In this document: piece by piece, positions 1 to 8,300 of the stretch
Layout of the letters: each line of letters begins with the position of its first letter
Numbering within the stretch: position 1 is the first letter of the stretch
Assembly: GCA_013335175.1 (NCBI GenBank)
Contig: JAAXWC010000001.1
Coordinates: 62,001 to 126,000 of the forward strand
Direction: 5' to 3'
Origin: Candidatus Roizmanbacteria bacterium
GTDB taxonomy: Bacteria > Patescibacteriota > Microgenomatia > UBA1406 > GWC2-37-13
DNA length: 64,000 nucleotides
The notes under the pieces: model-generated
What the model saw: only the letters and a program-made list of their open reading frames with translations
Database searches by the model: none
What the model was told of the DNA's origin: nothing
Translations under genes and position numbers: made by a program

Positions 1-2741
1 ACATTCAAGAAGGCAGTTTGATTATTCCCGGTAGCGTTTCCAAGTGCTAAGTTCCCCGAGATTGAGGCGGTAGGAGAACCTGATGCATTATTTATAAATG
101 CAAATTTAGCAGAGGAGGTACTGGTTCCGCCAATGAGGAGATCAGTAGTGGAGTTCATCGGGAACAGAGCCCCGTTTGTTAAATTCCAATAATTTGTGCC
201 TAAACTTGAAGCATTCGCCCAAGAAAGAGTACCCGATCCGTTCGTTACTAATGCATACCCATTCGAACCAGTATTTCCCGGCCAGCTATAGGTTTGACCA
301 TTGAAGGTAGTGGTGGAAGCTACGTTCAAGTTTCCGTTCACATCTAACGAATACCCCGGAAGAGTTGTTCCAATCCCCACGTTTCCGGCATTGTTGATCA
401 CAAACTTAGTGACCCCTGAGGAAGAAGCGGTTAATATATCCTGATTTTCCAGTTGGTCAACAATCAAAGCCGCTGCTCCGGTTAGGTTCGTCAGATCCGT
501 GGATACATGCAAACGACCAAGAGGGTTGTTTGTACCAACTCCAAGGTTCTTTGTCACGTACGTGAATCTTCCAGGATCAAGCACGATATCGCCATTATTG
601 AAGGTATTCAGGGTAAGATCCATAGAACTAAAGGTGTCACCAGACTGGATGGTAAGTGCACCCGCGGATTTTATAAACGAAGAAATAGGATTAGAGAAGA
701 TCAGGTCATAGGCCATCGAAACATCACCGGCGGCATTGAAAGAGGTGGGGACGTTGAAGTTTGCACCGGTATTGGAGACAGTCATAATGTCACTGCCGTT
801 ACTATTTAAGGTAAGTAAGTTTCCGTTGCCATCCACGCGAAGGAATAGTCCTGCAGCAGAGTCTCCGGTACTGGCGTTCCAGATGCGAGAGAGGTAATCA
901 TTCTGTGTTCCATACTGATCAAACTGGTAAAGGGGAGCCGTGGTTCCTAACCCCAAAAATCCATTCTGAAGAAGCGACATCTGGGTAGTAAGGCCGAGGT
1001 CCCCACCGACAGAGGTTGCAAAATCAAGTCGGCCTCCGTTCAACGATTTTATGACGTTCGTAGAAGTTCCCCGCATCACAAAAGATCCTGAAGCAGAAGC
1101 ATCTCCTGCGATATCGAGTTTTGCGAGAGGAGAGTTTGTCCCGATCCCAATATTCCCGTTATTTGCCACATACAATCTTGAAGATAATCCTGCGTCGCCT
1201 CCCACGGACGTTTGAAGATTAAACGCACCTCCGTTTAGCACATTCATAAATGCTGTCTGAGTGTTGCCCGTGGCGTTTCCAATAGCCAGGTTCCCCGAGA
1301 TCGATGCTGTTGGGTTCCCCGAGTTCATATTCATAAAGGCAAACTTTGCTGAGGAGGTAGCCGTACCTCCTAACAAAACATCGGATGTTAGATTTGCAGG
1401 ATAAAGTGCCCCGTTCGATAGCGTCCATAGATTTTGTGCACTTGCACCCGTGGCAAGCACGTTCCATGAAGAACCATTGTAGTAATACAGTTGGCTTGTC
1501 CCCGTGTTGTAGTACATCGACCCACTGCCGATAGCCGTTGGTTCACTTCCAAAATTCCCTATGCGAATCTGGCCGCCATTTGCATAAATATTCCCCGCCA
1601 CTTCCAATTTTTGAGAAGGAGCAGTCGTGCCAATACCGACATTGCCCAAGTTGTCTACAACCATCCTTGTATATACGTCCGTATTTCCACCAGTTCGGAA
1701 GCGAAGTGTTCCACTTTCGGTTGCGACCATAACCACATCACCGCTTCCTGCAGATTGGATGGTAATAGAATTTGCGCTCGAAAGGGTGAAGTTTGCGCTT
1801 GCAAGGGTGGAGCGTACCGCAGGTGTAGCAGCCGCAATTAGCAGATCGCCGGTGTTACTGATATAGGGAATTGAAGATGTTGTTTGCCCAGGTGGAAGGC
1901 CCTGAAGTGTTTCGGCATTTATTGCATATCCCACGTTCGCAATTTGTTGCCGCGGAGACATCTCGGCGTCACTTCCCACGGTTACTCCCAAATAGACATT
2001 GGTGTTCTCTGTAAAAACAGAACTGGGAATTTCTGCCATTCCACAATCGGATCCAACATTTACATTAAAAATGCCATCCACATCAGGGGACACTCCGTTT
2101 ACTCCTTGGCAGGTTCCCGTGTATAAAGGTGTCCCACCAGTCGCAACATTATACAACTTAAATAAAACATCAGTTTTTGCAGTAATCGGATTTCCAACAG
2201 TGTCAGTCATTCTTCCTTGAAAGGAAATTAAACGTCCGGCTCTTGTCAGGATCGACGGATAGGCGAGGGGTGTGGTAGCTTTTTTAAAGAAGCGGTCATA
2301 CACGCCCGCGCCCATGGTAGATACCAATAATAATAAAAGGACAAAGCCAATTGCCTTGCGAGGGTCAAATTTAGATTGTTTCCGTCTGTTGTCATCCTGG
2401 CTTGACCAGGATCGTTGTGAAAAATAATGTAATGGCAAATGGATGCCTAACAACGATTCCGGACGAAGCCGGAATGACGTTGATGCTGTCTCCTGAGAAA
2501 CAATATTTTGAGTCTTTGTATCCGTCCGTTCTTTTTCTGCTTTACTGAGTTCATCTTTCATTTCAGCAATGGTTTGTTTCAATTGCCAAACCTGCTCTGC
2601 TGCGATTTTTCCTGTTCCATAGGCCCATTCAAGAAAATTCTCGATGGAGCTAATTTTTCGCTTTACAATAGTAACGTCAGTGTCTTTTTTAAGGAGCTCT
2701 TCAATAAAGGAGCGAATTATTTCGGGGGTACACTCAATCAT
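1..2741 (-). CDS. Giant tail-fibre-like surface protein, 3' end outside the window
   Basis: The reading frame is open from an ATG at 2741 to the window edge (913 codons), so the C-terminus is missing. Residues 1-75 are cytoplasmic and helical; about 20-60 (TIVKRKISSIENFLEWAYG) resemble the SAM-like core-binding domain of tyrosine recombinases. Residues 87-118 are encoded by an interspersed repeat. One membrane helix follows at about 130-148. The exported part starts with a module containing FQGRMTDTVGNPITAKTD and continues as repeating blocks of the form GNVGIGTTxPxxKLxVxG, typical of phage-tail-like and S74-peptidase-associated fibres. The start overlaps the upstream gene by 8 bp, so the two are probably translated together. 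An adhesin or surface fibre is the likely role. The function of the cytoplasmic part is unknown. Confidence 0.8.
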   Translation of the reverse strand, partial: MIECTPEIIRSFIEELLKKDTDVTIVKRKISSIENFLEWAYGTGKIAAEQVWQLKQTIAEMKDELSKAEKERTDTKTQNIVSQETASTSFRLRPESLLGIHLPLHYFSQRSWSSQDDNRRKQSKFDPRKAIGFVLLLLLVSTMGAGVYDRFFKKATTPLAYPSILTRAGRLISFQGRMTDTVGNPITAKTDVLFKLYNVATGGTPLYTGTCQGVNGVSPDVDGIFNVNVGSDCGMAEIPSSVFTENTNVYLGVTVGSDAEMSPRQQIANVGYAINAETLQGLPPGQTTSSIPYISNTGDLLIAAATPAVRSTLASANFTLSSANSITIQSAGSGDVVMVATESGTLRFRTGGNTDVYTRMVVDNLGNVGIGTTAPSQKLEVAGNIYANGGQIRIGNFGSEPTAIGSGSMYYNTGTSQLYYYNGSSWNVLATGASAQNLWTLSNGALYPANLTSDVLLGGTATSSAKFAFMNMNSGNPTASISGNLAIGNATGNTQTAFMNVLNGGAFNLQTSVGGDAGLSSRLYVANNGNIGIGTNSPLAKLDIAGDASASGSFVMRGTSTNVIKSLNGGRLDFATSVGGDLGLTTQMSLLQNGFLGLGTTAPLYQFDQYGTQNDYLSRIWNASTGDSAAGLFLRVDGNGNLLTLNSNGSDIMTVSNTGANFNVPTSFNAAGDVSMAYDLIFSNPISSFIKSAGALTIQSGDTFSSMDLTLNTFNNGDIVLDPGRFTYVTKNLGVGTNNPLGRLHVSTDLTNLTGAAALIVDQLENQDILTASSSGVTKFVINNAGNVGIGTTLPGYSLDVNGNLNVASTTTFNGQTYSWPGNTGSNGYALVTNGSGTLSWANASSLGTNYWNLTNGALFPMNSTTDLLIGGTSTSSAKFAFINNASGSPTASISGNLALGNATGNNQTAFLN
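2390..2490. repeat. Interspersed palindromic repeats inside the giant-protein gene
   Basis: Two palindromic units lie back to back here. One is GTCATCCTGGCTTGACCAGG; the other pairs ACGATTCCGG with CCGGAATGACG. They belong to the same family as the repeats at 3.6-5.4, 11.7-11.9, 19.5 and 61.2 kb, but here they are translated, giving the segment just before the membrane helix, including SFRLRPESLL. Confidence 0.8.
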
Positions 2742-3264
2742 GGATAATTTTCGGTGAATTGCTTGATAAATACTGGATAAACTCCTGAACATCAGACTCA
2801 ATCTGAAGTGCTAATGCTGGATCCTGAATGCCATTGCGGAGACTCGCTCTAAATTCTTGAAATTCTGTACCGTACAAGGCAGAGGATGAACTGTTCTTTT
2901 GAGAAATATTCAGCAGGTGTTTAGTTGGATTTTCTTTCAACCACCCTTGCTGCACGCAAAATTCACTAAACGAGCGAAGTGTAGATAGTCTTCGGTTAAT
3001 AGTTTTTTCGGGAACTTCATTTTTGAACAAATGCGATCGATATTCTTGAACGCAAATAGAGTCGAAGGAGCTTTGAAGTGCTCCAAATTCATCAGTGGGA
3101 GCCTTATTATTAATTGTACCTGCGTTTATTTTTATTGTGAGCCATCCAAAAAAATGTCGAAGGTCGGATAGATAATTGCGAATCGTAACATCAGAATATG
3201 CTTGTGAATGCAGGTATTTTGAGAATTTTGGTTCGAAATTATACAGATTATACATGGTGTCCAT
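2734..3264 (-). CDS. SAM-like (core-binding) tyrosine recombinase domain protein, no catalytic domain
   Basis: This 176-residue protein resembles the N-terminal DNA-binding SAM-like domain of XerC/phage integrases. It has the pattern YLHSQAYSDVTIRNYLSDLR, then NRRLSTLRSFSEFCVQQGW and an ENPT segment. The Arg/His/Tyr catalytic domain that should follow is absent, and the gene stops cleanly, overlapping the start of the downstream giant surface protein by 8 bp. The recombinase likeness is seen by eye, not by search. It may bind DNA and regulate the co-transcribed gene, or be a remnant used as a scaffold. The start is at 3264, with an alternative ATG at 3255. A weak TAGTAT box lies 7 nt before 3264. 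Confidence 0.65.
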   Translation of the reverse strand: MDTMYNLYNFEPKFSKYLHSQAYSDVTIRNYLSDLRHFFGWLTIKINAGTINNKAPTDEFGALQSSFDSICVQEYRSHLFKNEVPEKTINRRLSTLRSFSEFCVQQGWLKENPTKHLLNISQKNSSSSALYGTEFQEFRASLRNGIQDPALALQIESDVQEFIQYLSSNSPKIIHD

Positions 3265-3691
3265 ATCTTTAATACTAATTCAATAATAATAATAGTGTCA
3301 AGTGGCAAATTTAGATATATTTAGATATATTATGATATAGTTTTTAGATTAAGCCTACTTAATCTCATAATATTATTTAAACATATTTAAATTAATTACC
3401 GCATAGTAATTTAGCTTACCTTAATATGTCTATCTATATCATTGGTCCTATAGAAATATTGTTATATAGTATATAACTCTCTATTTTCAAAAATTCAGTC
3501 GTTTTTTATTTAATCAATTTAATTTGAGGCTAACTAAAAGTAAGGTGGAGTAGTAGTGTGTCTGAGGCTAGGACATTGATTTGGAGCTCTATAAAGCCTT
3601 CTATTTACGCACGATTTGGCCCGACGACGGGTGCAGGGCCATAACAATTTTTCACAACGATTCCAGACCACGTCAAACGTGGCTGTCGCAT
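3265..3691. other. AT-rich intergenic stretch
   Basis: No credible gene. The first part is very AT-rich with short direct repeats of TTTAGATATA (about 3310-3335). The motif TTGAGGCTA at 3524 followed by CTGAGGCTAGG at 3562 recurs as a pair at 4387 and 4419, on the other side of the repeat cluster. Palindromic repeat sequence begins near 3640. Confidence 0.6.
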
Positions 3692-3793
3692 GCCGGAATG
3701 ACGTTTGTTTGTCATCCTCCTGAACAGGAGGATCCAATGAATAATTACCCCTTGGATCTCCCTCGACGATTGTACTTTGTACGGGGACTTCCT
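3692..3793 (+). repeat. 102-bp inverted repeat, left copy
   Basis: Aligned by eye, this stretch is identical to the reverse complement of 5274-5375 over about 102 bp, and similarity continues weakly into GGTCGCCTACG. Inside it is a smaller palindrome, CATCCTCCTGAACAGGAGGATCC. The two copies enclose 1.5 kb with further repeats and a GIY-YIG gene. Open frames across it are repeat-derived, not genes. Confidence 0.85.
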
Positions 3794-3804
3794 ATCGGTC
3801 GCCT

Positions 3805-3959
3805 ACGCGTCATCCCCGCACATTTTTTCGTCATCCCCGCGAAGGCGGGGATCCATGATCTCTCCTCCCGTCATCCTGGGCTTGACCCGGGATCCATGAT
3901 CTCACCCACGCGTCATCCCCGCACATTTTTTCGTCATCCCCGCGAAGGCGGGGATCCAT
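3805..3959 (+). repeat. 52-bp direct repeat pair of palindromic units
   Basis: The segments 3805-3856 and 3908-3959 are identical by eye. Each holds GTCATCCCCGCGAAGGCGGG, whose arms CCCCGC and GCGGGG form a hairpin. Between them is a second hairpin type, CCTGGGCTTGACCCGGG. Repeats of this kind are common in environmental bacterial genomes and produce spurious peptides such as VIPAKAGIH. Confidence 0.85.
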
Positions 3960-4016
3960 AGATGGAAGACAGTACGACGATAGGGATGGATTCCCGACTA
4001 GATCGGGAATGACGAC
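3908..4016 (+). repeat. Inner inverted repeat, left copy
   Basis: This block, running from the second 52-bp unit through the hairpin ATTCCCGACTAGATCGGGAAT near 3990-4010, reappears as an imperfect reverse complement at about 4546-4680. It is nested within the outer 102-bp inverted repeat. Confidence 0.75.
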
Positions 4017-4029
4017 GATGAGCCTGCCC

Positions 4030-4506
4030 CGGACTGCGTCGATCCGGGTATAGGGTAAATGTGAAATACCCAGACGTGAAAAATGTTTTTTCAAAAAATC
4101 TTCACTTCGCTAAAAATAGCCAATTATCACTTAGATAGCCAGATTGCTAGGGTTAAAAATATTTTAAAGAGGTCGTTCTGACACCTACCAGTAATTTAGG
4201 GCATATCCTATATTATTTGCAGTCGTAGTTTATAGAGAGAAGATTTTATTGTAAATGCACCTATTAAAAGAGAGATGTATCCTTAATTATGAACGAACGG
4301 GCAATATTATGTGCGGTATTTTTTCAATATTTCATATTTTTTATACAAAATGCTTTTAAAGTTCCTATTAGGACTGACGTGTATATTTGAGGCTATAGAA
4401 GGCCTATTTTGGCATATTCTGAGGCTAGGTGATCTATTTTGATATAGTTACTATTTTCTAATTTTTTGTTAATTATTATGTGGGGCTGCTGTAGGCCAGA
4501 ATAGCA
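4030..4506. other. AT-rich centre of the nested repeats
   Basis: About 480 bp with no open frame I can support, lying between the two inner inverted-repeat arms. The motif pair TTGAGGCTA (4387) and CTGAGGCTAGG (4419) mirrors that at 3524/3562. No promoter or RNA structure is convincing. Confidence 0.55.
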
Positions 4507-4757
4507 TGAAATGAGCCCAAAATGACAAACGAGCGCCGCTCATACTCCGTCATCGTCATTCCCGATCTAGTCGGGAATCCATCCCTACCAGTGTACTATC
4601 TTCCATCCATGGATCCCCGCCTTCGCGGGGATGACGGGAGAACACGCGGGGATGACGAAGAAATGTGCGGAAATGGCACTGCTACGTCATTCCGGACAGC
4701 GAATGAAATGAGCCCGAAATGACAAACGAGCGTCGGTCATACTCCGTCGTCGTCATT
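4507..4757 (+). repeat. ~54-bp direct repeat pair
   Basis: Segments 4507-4560 and 4704-4757 match at roughly nine positions in ten. Both contain TGAAATGAGCCC, AATGACAAACGAGCG and CATACTCCGTC. They flank the right-hand inner inverted-repeat copy. Confidence 0.7.
4546..4680 (-). repeat. Inner inverted repeat, right copy
   Basis: Imperfect reverse complement of 3908-4016. It shares the hairpins ATTCCCGATCTAGTCGGGAAT and ATCCCCGCCTTCGCGGGGAT and the linker containing CTATCTTCCATCCATGGATC. Confidence 0.75.
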
Positions 4758-4826
4758 CTCGCGGTTGCAGAGAGTAAAAGCAACGTCATTCCCGCAAGTG
4801 AAGTATGAACGCGTCGGGAATCGTTG

Positions 4827-5117
4827 TTATTGTTTTATCGAATCGTACAGATCTGCAAACGAAGGATTATTTCTCACGATAAGATCCAATTTTTCTTGTC
4901 TCGATAAGTTCTTCAGCTGTTTTTCGCGAATGATGGCCGCCTCAATGGTGGGGAGGGTTTCATAATACACGAGCTTTGTAAGGAGGTAGCGAGCGGTAAA
5001 CATCGATCCGCGCTCCTGTTTATGTTCATAGACCCGCTTTACAATATTGCTGGTTACTCCCACATAGAGCGTGGGTCTGGTATTAGCCATTATGTACACG
5101 TACCCTGTTTTTTTCAT
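4827..5117 (-). CDS. Stand-alone GIY-YIG nuclease-domain protein
   Basis: A 96-residue protein consisting only of a GIY-YIG domain. The first motif appears as GYVYIM and the second as LYVGVT. They are followed by the helix NIVKRVYEHK with the conserved Arg and by EAAIIREKQLK with the expected Glu. It resembles the small UPF0213/YhbQ-like members. The substrate of these small proteins is mostly unknown. DNA cleavage is the family expectation, not shown here. The gene sits alone between palindromic repeats and inside a 102-bp inverted repeat. The start is ATG 5117 with no ribosome-binding site. Confidence 0.88.
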   Translation of the reverse strand: MKKTGYVYIMANTRPTLYVGVTSNIVKRVYEHKQERGSMFTARYLLTKLVYYETLPTIEAAIIREKQLKNLSRQEKLDLIVRNNPSFADLYDSIKQ

Positions 5118-5172
5118 CGGAAGTAGTGTACCCTAAACAACGATTCCGGGCAAGCCGGAATGACCAATGATT

Positions 5173-5237
5173 GTCATTCTGGCAAACGGAGTCCTGCACC
5201 AGACGGTGCGGGATGGAGTGCGTCCAGAATCGTTGTT
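5173..5237 (+). repeat. Palindromic repeat, GTCATTC...GAATCGTTGTT type
   Basis: A 65-bp unit with an inner hairpin (GTCCTGCACC and GGTGCGGGA) and outer arms. It matches 11831-11895 with few differences. The latter copy lies inside the coding sequence of the LamG protein. Confidence 0.8.
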
Positions 5238-5273
5238 ACTGTTTTCGTCATTCCTACAGACGTAGGCGACCGC

Positions 5274-5375
5274 AGGAAGTCCCCGTACAAAGTACAATCG
5301 TCGAGGGAGATCCAAGGGGTAATTATTCATTGGATCCTCCTGTTCAGGAGGATGACAAACAAACGTCATTCCGGC
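5274..5375 (-). repeat. 102-bp inverted repeat, right copy
   Basis: Reverse-complement match to 3692-3793. Its outer end lies 10 bp from the stop codon of the LamG giant protein, so the repeat abuts that gene's 3' end. Confidence 0.85.
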
Positions 5376-5385
5376 TTATCCGGAA

Positions 5386-8300
5386 TCATGGCCCCGATCC
5401 CGTGCTTGGTCCAAACCGTACAGCTGCACCTTCGTTAAATACATTCTGCACCTGGGAAGGAGTAAGCGCGTAGTTATATACACGGACGTCGTCGATTAGC
5501 GCATCTGCCGAATATGTATTATCACCTTTAGCACCAATTACTGGACTAACTGTATTTGAAACAGCAGTTTTACTTGAACGATTAACTGATTTATTAATTC
5601 CATTTATATAGATTTTGCTATTTATTGAACCTTGTTTAATAACTGCGACAACGTGATACCATTGATTTTGCTGTAATGAACTCAATCCTCCATTTGTATC
5701 AACTGCAATACCGTTACCTACCCAAGCATACAAATATCCTAAATTATTCCAGCATAGTTGATATCCATCTGTTACAGCTCCAGTTAACTTAGAAAATAGA
5801 CATTTAAACGAACCTGTAGTCCAATTACTTTTTGGTTTTACCCACATTGAAATAGCGAAGTCGGAAGAAAAATTAAAGTTATTTTGATTTGATACAGTAA
5901 CATAATCATCCGTTCCATCAAAATTCAAACTACTCCCAAACTTTCCATTTGCGCCGTTATTCCATGCACTAGCACTATTTCCGTCCGTGCATGTTCCAGC
6001 TTGTGTTTGTGTCCCACCCGAACCAACCGCCAGCGTGCCGGTGTTTCCATTCCCGGAAGAATCTTTAATTGAGGTTCCCTGACACTCATTCATCCGCCAT
6101 TGGGCCACAGGCCCACCCTTGTTATAATCCCACGCTACCTGAGCAGGGGAGCGCGCGTAGTTATACAAACGGACGCCATATATCTGTCCGTTAAACCAAG
6201 TATTCCCCACTCTGCCAATCCGTGATATCTGTCCTGTTGGTCTCCAGGAAGGGTCTGATATTGCAGACGTGGAAACAAGACTGCCATTTGCATAAACCCA
6301 CATTTTTAAAGCTGAAGTATCAAAACTAACAGTAATATAATTCCACTTGTTATCTGCAACGTTAGTTATAGCAGCCACACTGACATAACTCATATCACTT
6401 TGGAGTGCTATCTGATAACTATAGGTATCTCCCGTTCTTATAAATAGATGGTTTCTCCCATTATCCCAGCTGTCAAATATCCCACCAAAAAAATTATTTG
6501 ATATTTTACTTTTAATCCAAAACGATATGGTCGCCGCGGTTTGAGGAAAGTTAGTATTGTAAAGAGTAGGAATATCGACATAATCACTACTGCTATTCCC
6601 ATTAAAATTTCCCACCTTTTGTGTCTGGCCATTGGTCCAATGGCTTCCGGTCCCGCTCCAGGTTCCATTATTGTTATTCCCGCTCGTATCTCCTACGGTC
6701 GTGCCATTTCCTTCAGTAAAGTTCCATTCACCTACCGGTGCATTGCAAAGCGAGGTATCTCCGGGAATGCAGTACTGAGAAGAAGCAGAGTATGAAGCGG
6801 TTTTTCCATCAGAAGAAGTGCCAAGTGCACCGAGGACCATTGCCGAGCCTTTGTTGTAGTCCTCCTTTATTTCATCGGCAGTAAGGGCGTAGTTGTAGAG
6901 CTTTACTTCATCTACAGAACCTGCAAAATATGCACTTCCACCAGAGTTTAAACCTATTGTTGCATTCGCTGAATTAACCGATAAGCTACTAAGTATCGCT
7001 CCTGAAAAAACTTGTTTTCCATTTATATATCCAACTGCAATACCATTGCTGAATGAAACAACGATATGATTCCACTGATTTAAATTTATAGTTCCACCAT
7101 GCAAAGTATTCACTCCATCGTGAAACTCTAATTCATTAGTAGAACCATAACGCTGTAATCTATAATTTACAAAGCTACCTCCCTTTGTAAAAAATATTGC
7201 ATAAGAAGACCAGCTTGAAGATGGATTTATCCACATTGAGACAGTACCATCTGATGCTAAATTCATACTACTGTTATTTCCCAAATTAACATAGTCACTT
7301 GTACCATCAAACGTTCCTGCTTTCCCAAATTTCCCGTTCGGAGTCCAATGAGATCCAGATCCGTTCCAAGTTCCATCCAAGGTGCTCCCGCCATTTCCGG
7401 TATTATGCACGGTCGTGCCCGTTCCTTCTTCAAACTTCCAGTACCCAACCATGCTTTTATTTGTCACTGCCGGCGCACCACCATTCATATCCTCCACAAT
7501 TTGTTTCTGAGTACGGGCATAGTTGTAGACTTTTAAGTCATCTAAATGTCCTTGGAAAAAAAGGGCATATCCACTCGAGCCTATGGAACGATACCCTCCA
7601 ACAGAGTTCATATCAAGAGTTGCTATACTGCTCGCATTAGAATTTGCTACAAGAGTACCATCTATATACAAATAAGCTATATTTGTGATCCTATCAAGGA
7701 CACATGATATATAGTGGTATTTATTATCGTTATATTTTAAAGGAGATGTTACTGATACTGTGGTGTGATACCCACAAAAAGCTGCCCCATCGCTAAGCAT
7801 TTCTATACTAATCCCGTTGGTATTACTATTTTGAGATTTTCTATAAATAAATGCTTGTGTTGCTTTGTTTGTGCGTACCCAAGAGCTCACTGTCAAACTT
7901 CCTAAACGTGCATCCATCTGTACACTATCAGGGAGTGTGATCATATCATCTACTCCATTAAAATTTGCTGCTTTTCCATATTTGCCTTGGGTCCAGTGAG
8001 AGCCGGTTCCTCCCCACGTAGCATTGTTCCCATTCCCCGATATATCTTGTACGGCTGTACCATTCCCTGCATCAAACGAATACTGAGCCACCGGCCCCGG
8101 TGCCCAGTTGTAAAGGGCAGAAACTTCAGCAGGTGAAAGTGCACGGTTGTAGATACGGGTTTCATCAATATTTCCATTCATCTTGCCCCACACACCTGAT
8201 CCAATATATATCAAACTATTATTTGAAACATTACTAGACACTCCAATGTTATTATCGGCCCCTAAGAGTGATCCATTTAAATAAGTATATAGTACAGAAT

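Noticed and set aside
499..2220. Several plus-strand frames of 60-116 codons
   Set aside because: They are antisense to the continuous minus-strand giant-protein frame, which shows clear repeated GIGT-type motifs.
3581..4094. Open frames on both strands in the repeat cluster, with peptides such as VIPAKAGIHDLSSRHPGLDP
   Set aside because: They are translations of palindromic dispersed repeats; this peptide type is a familiar false gene in many genomes.
3640..5380. Possible CRISPR array
   Set aside because: Units differ in length and type, occur in both orientations and have no regular unique spacers; no cas genes nearby.
4522..5473. Short frames at 4522-4722, 4765-4965, 5133-5369 and 5160-5473
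   Set aside because: Repeat-derived or antisense to the GIY-YIG and LamG genes, with no recognisable protein features.
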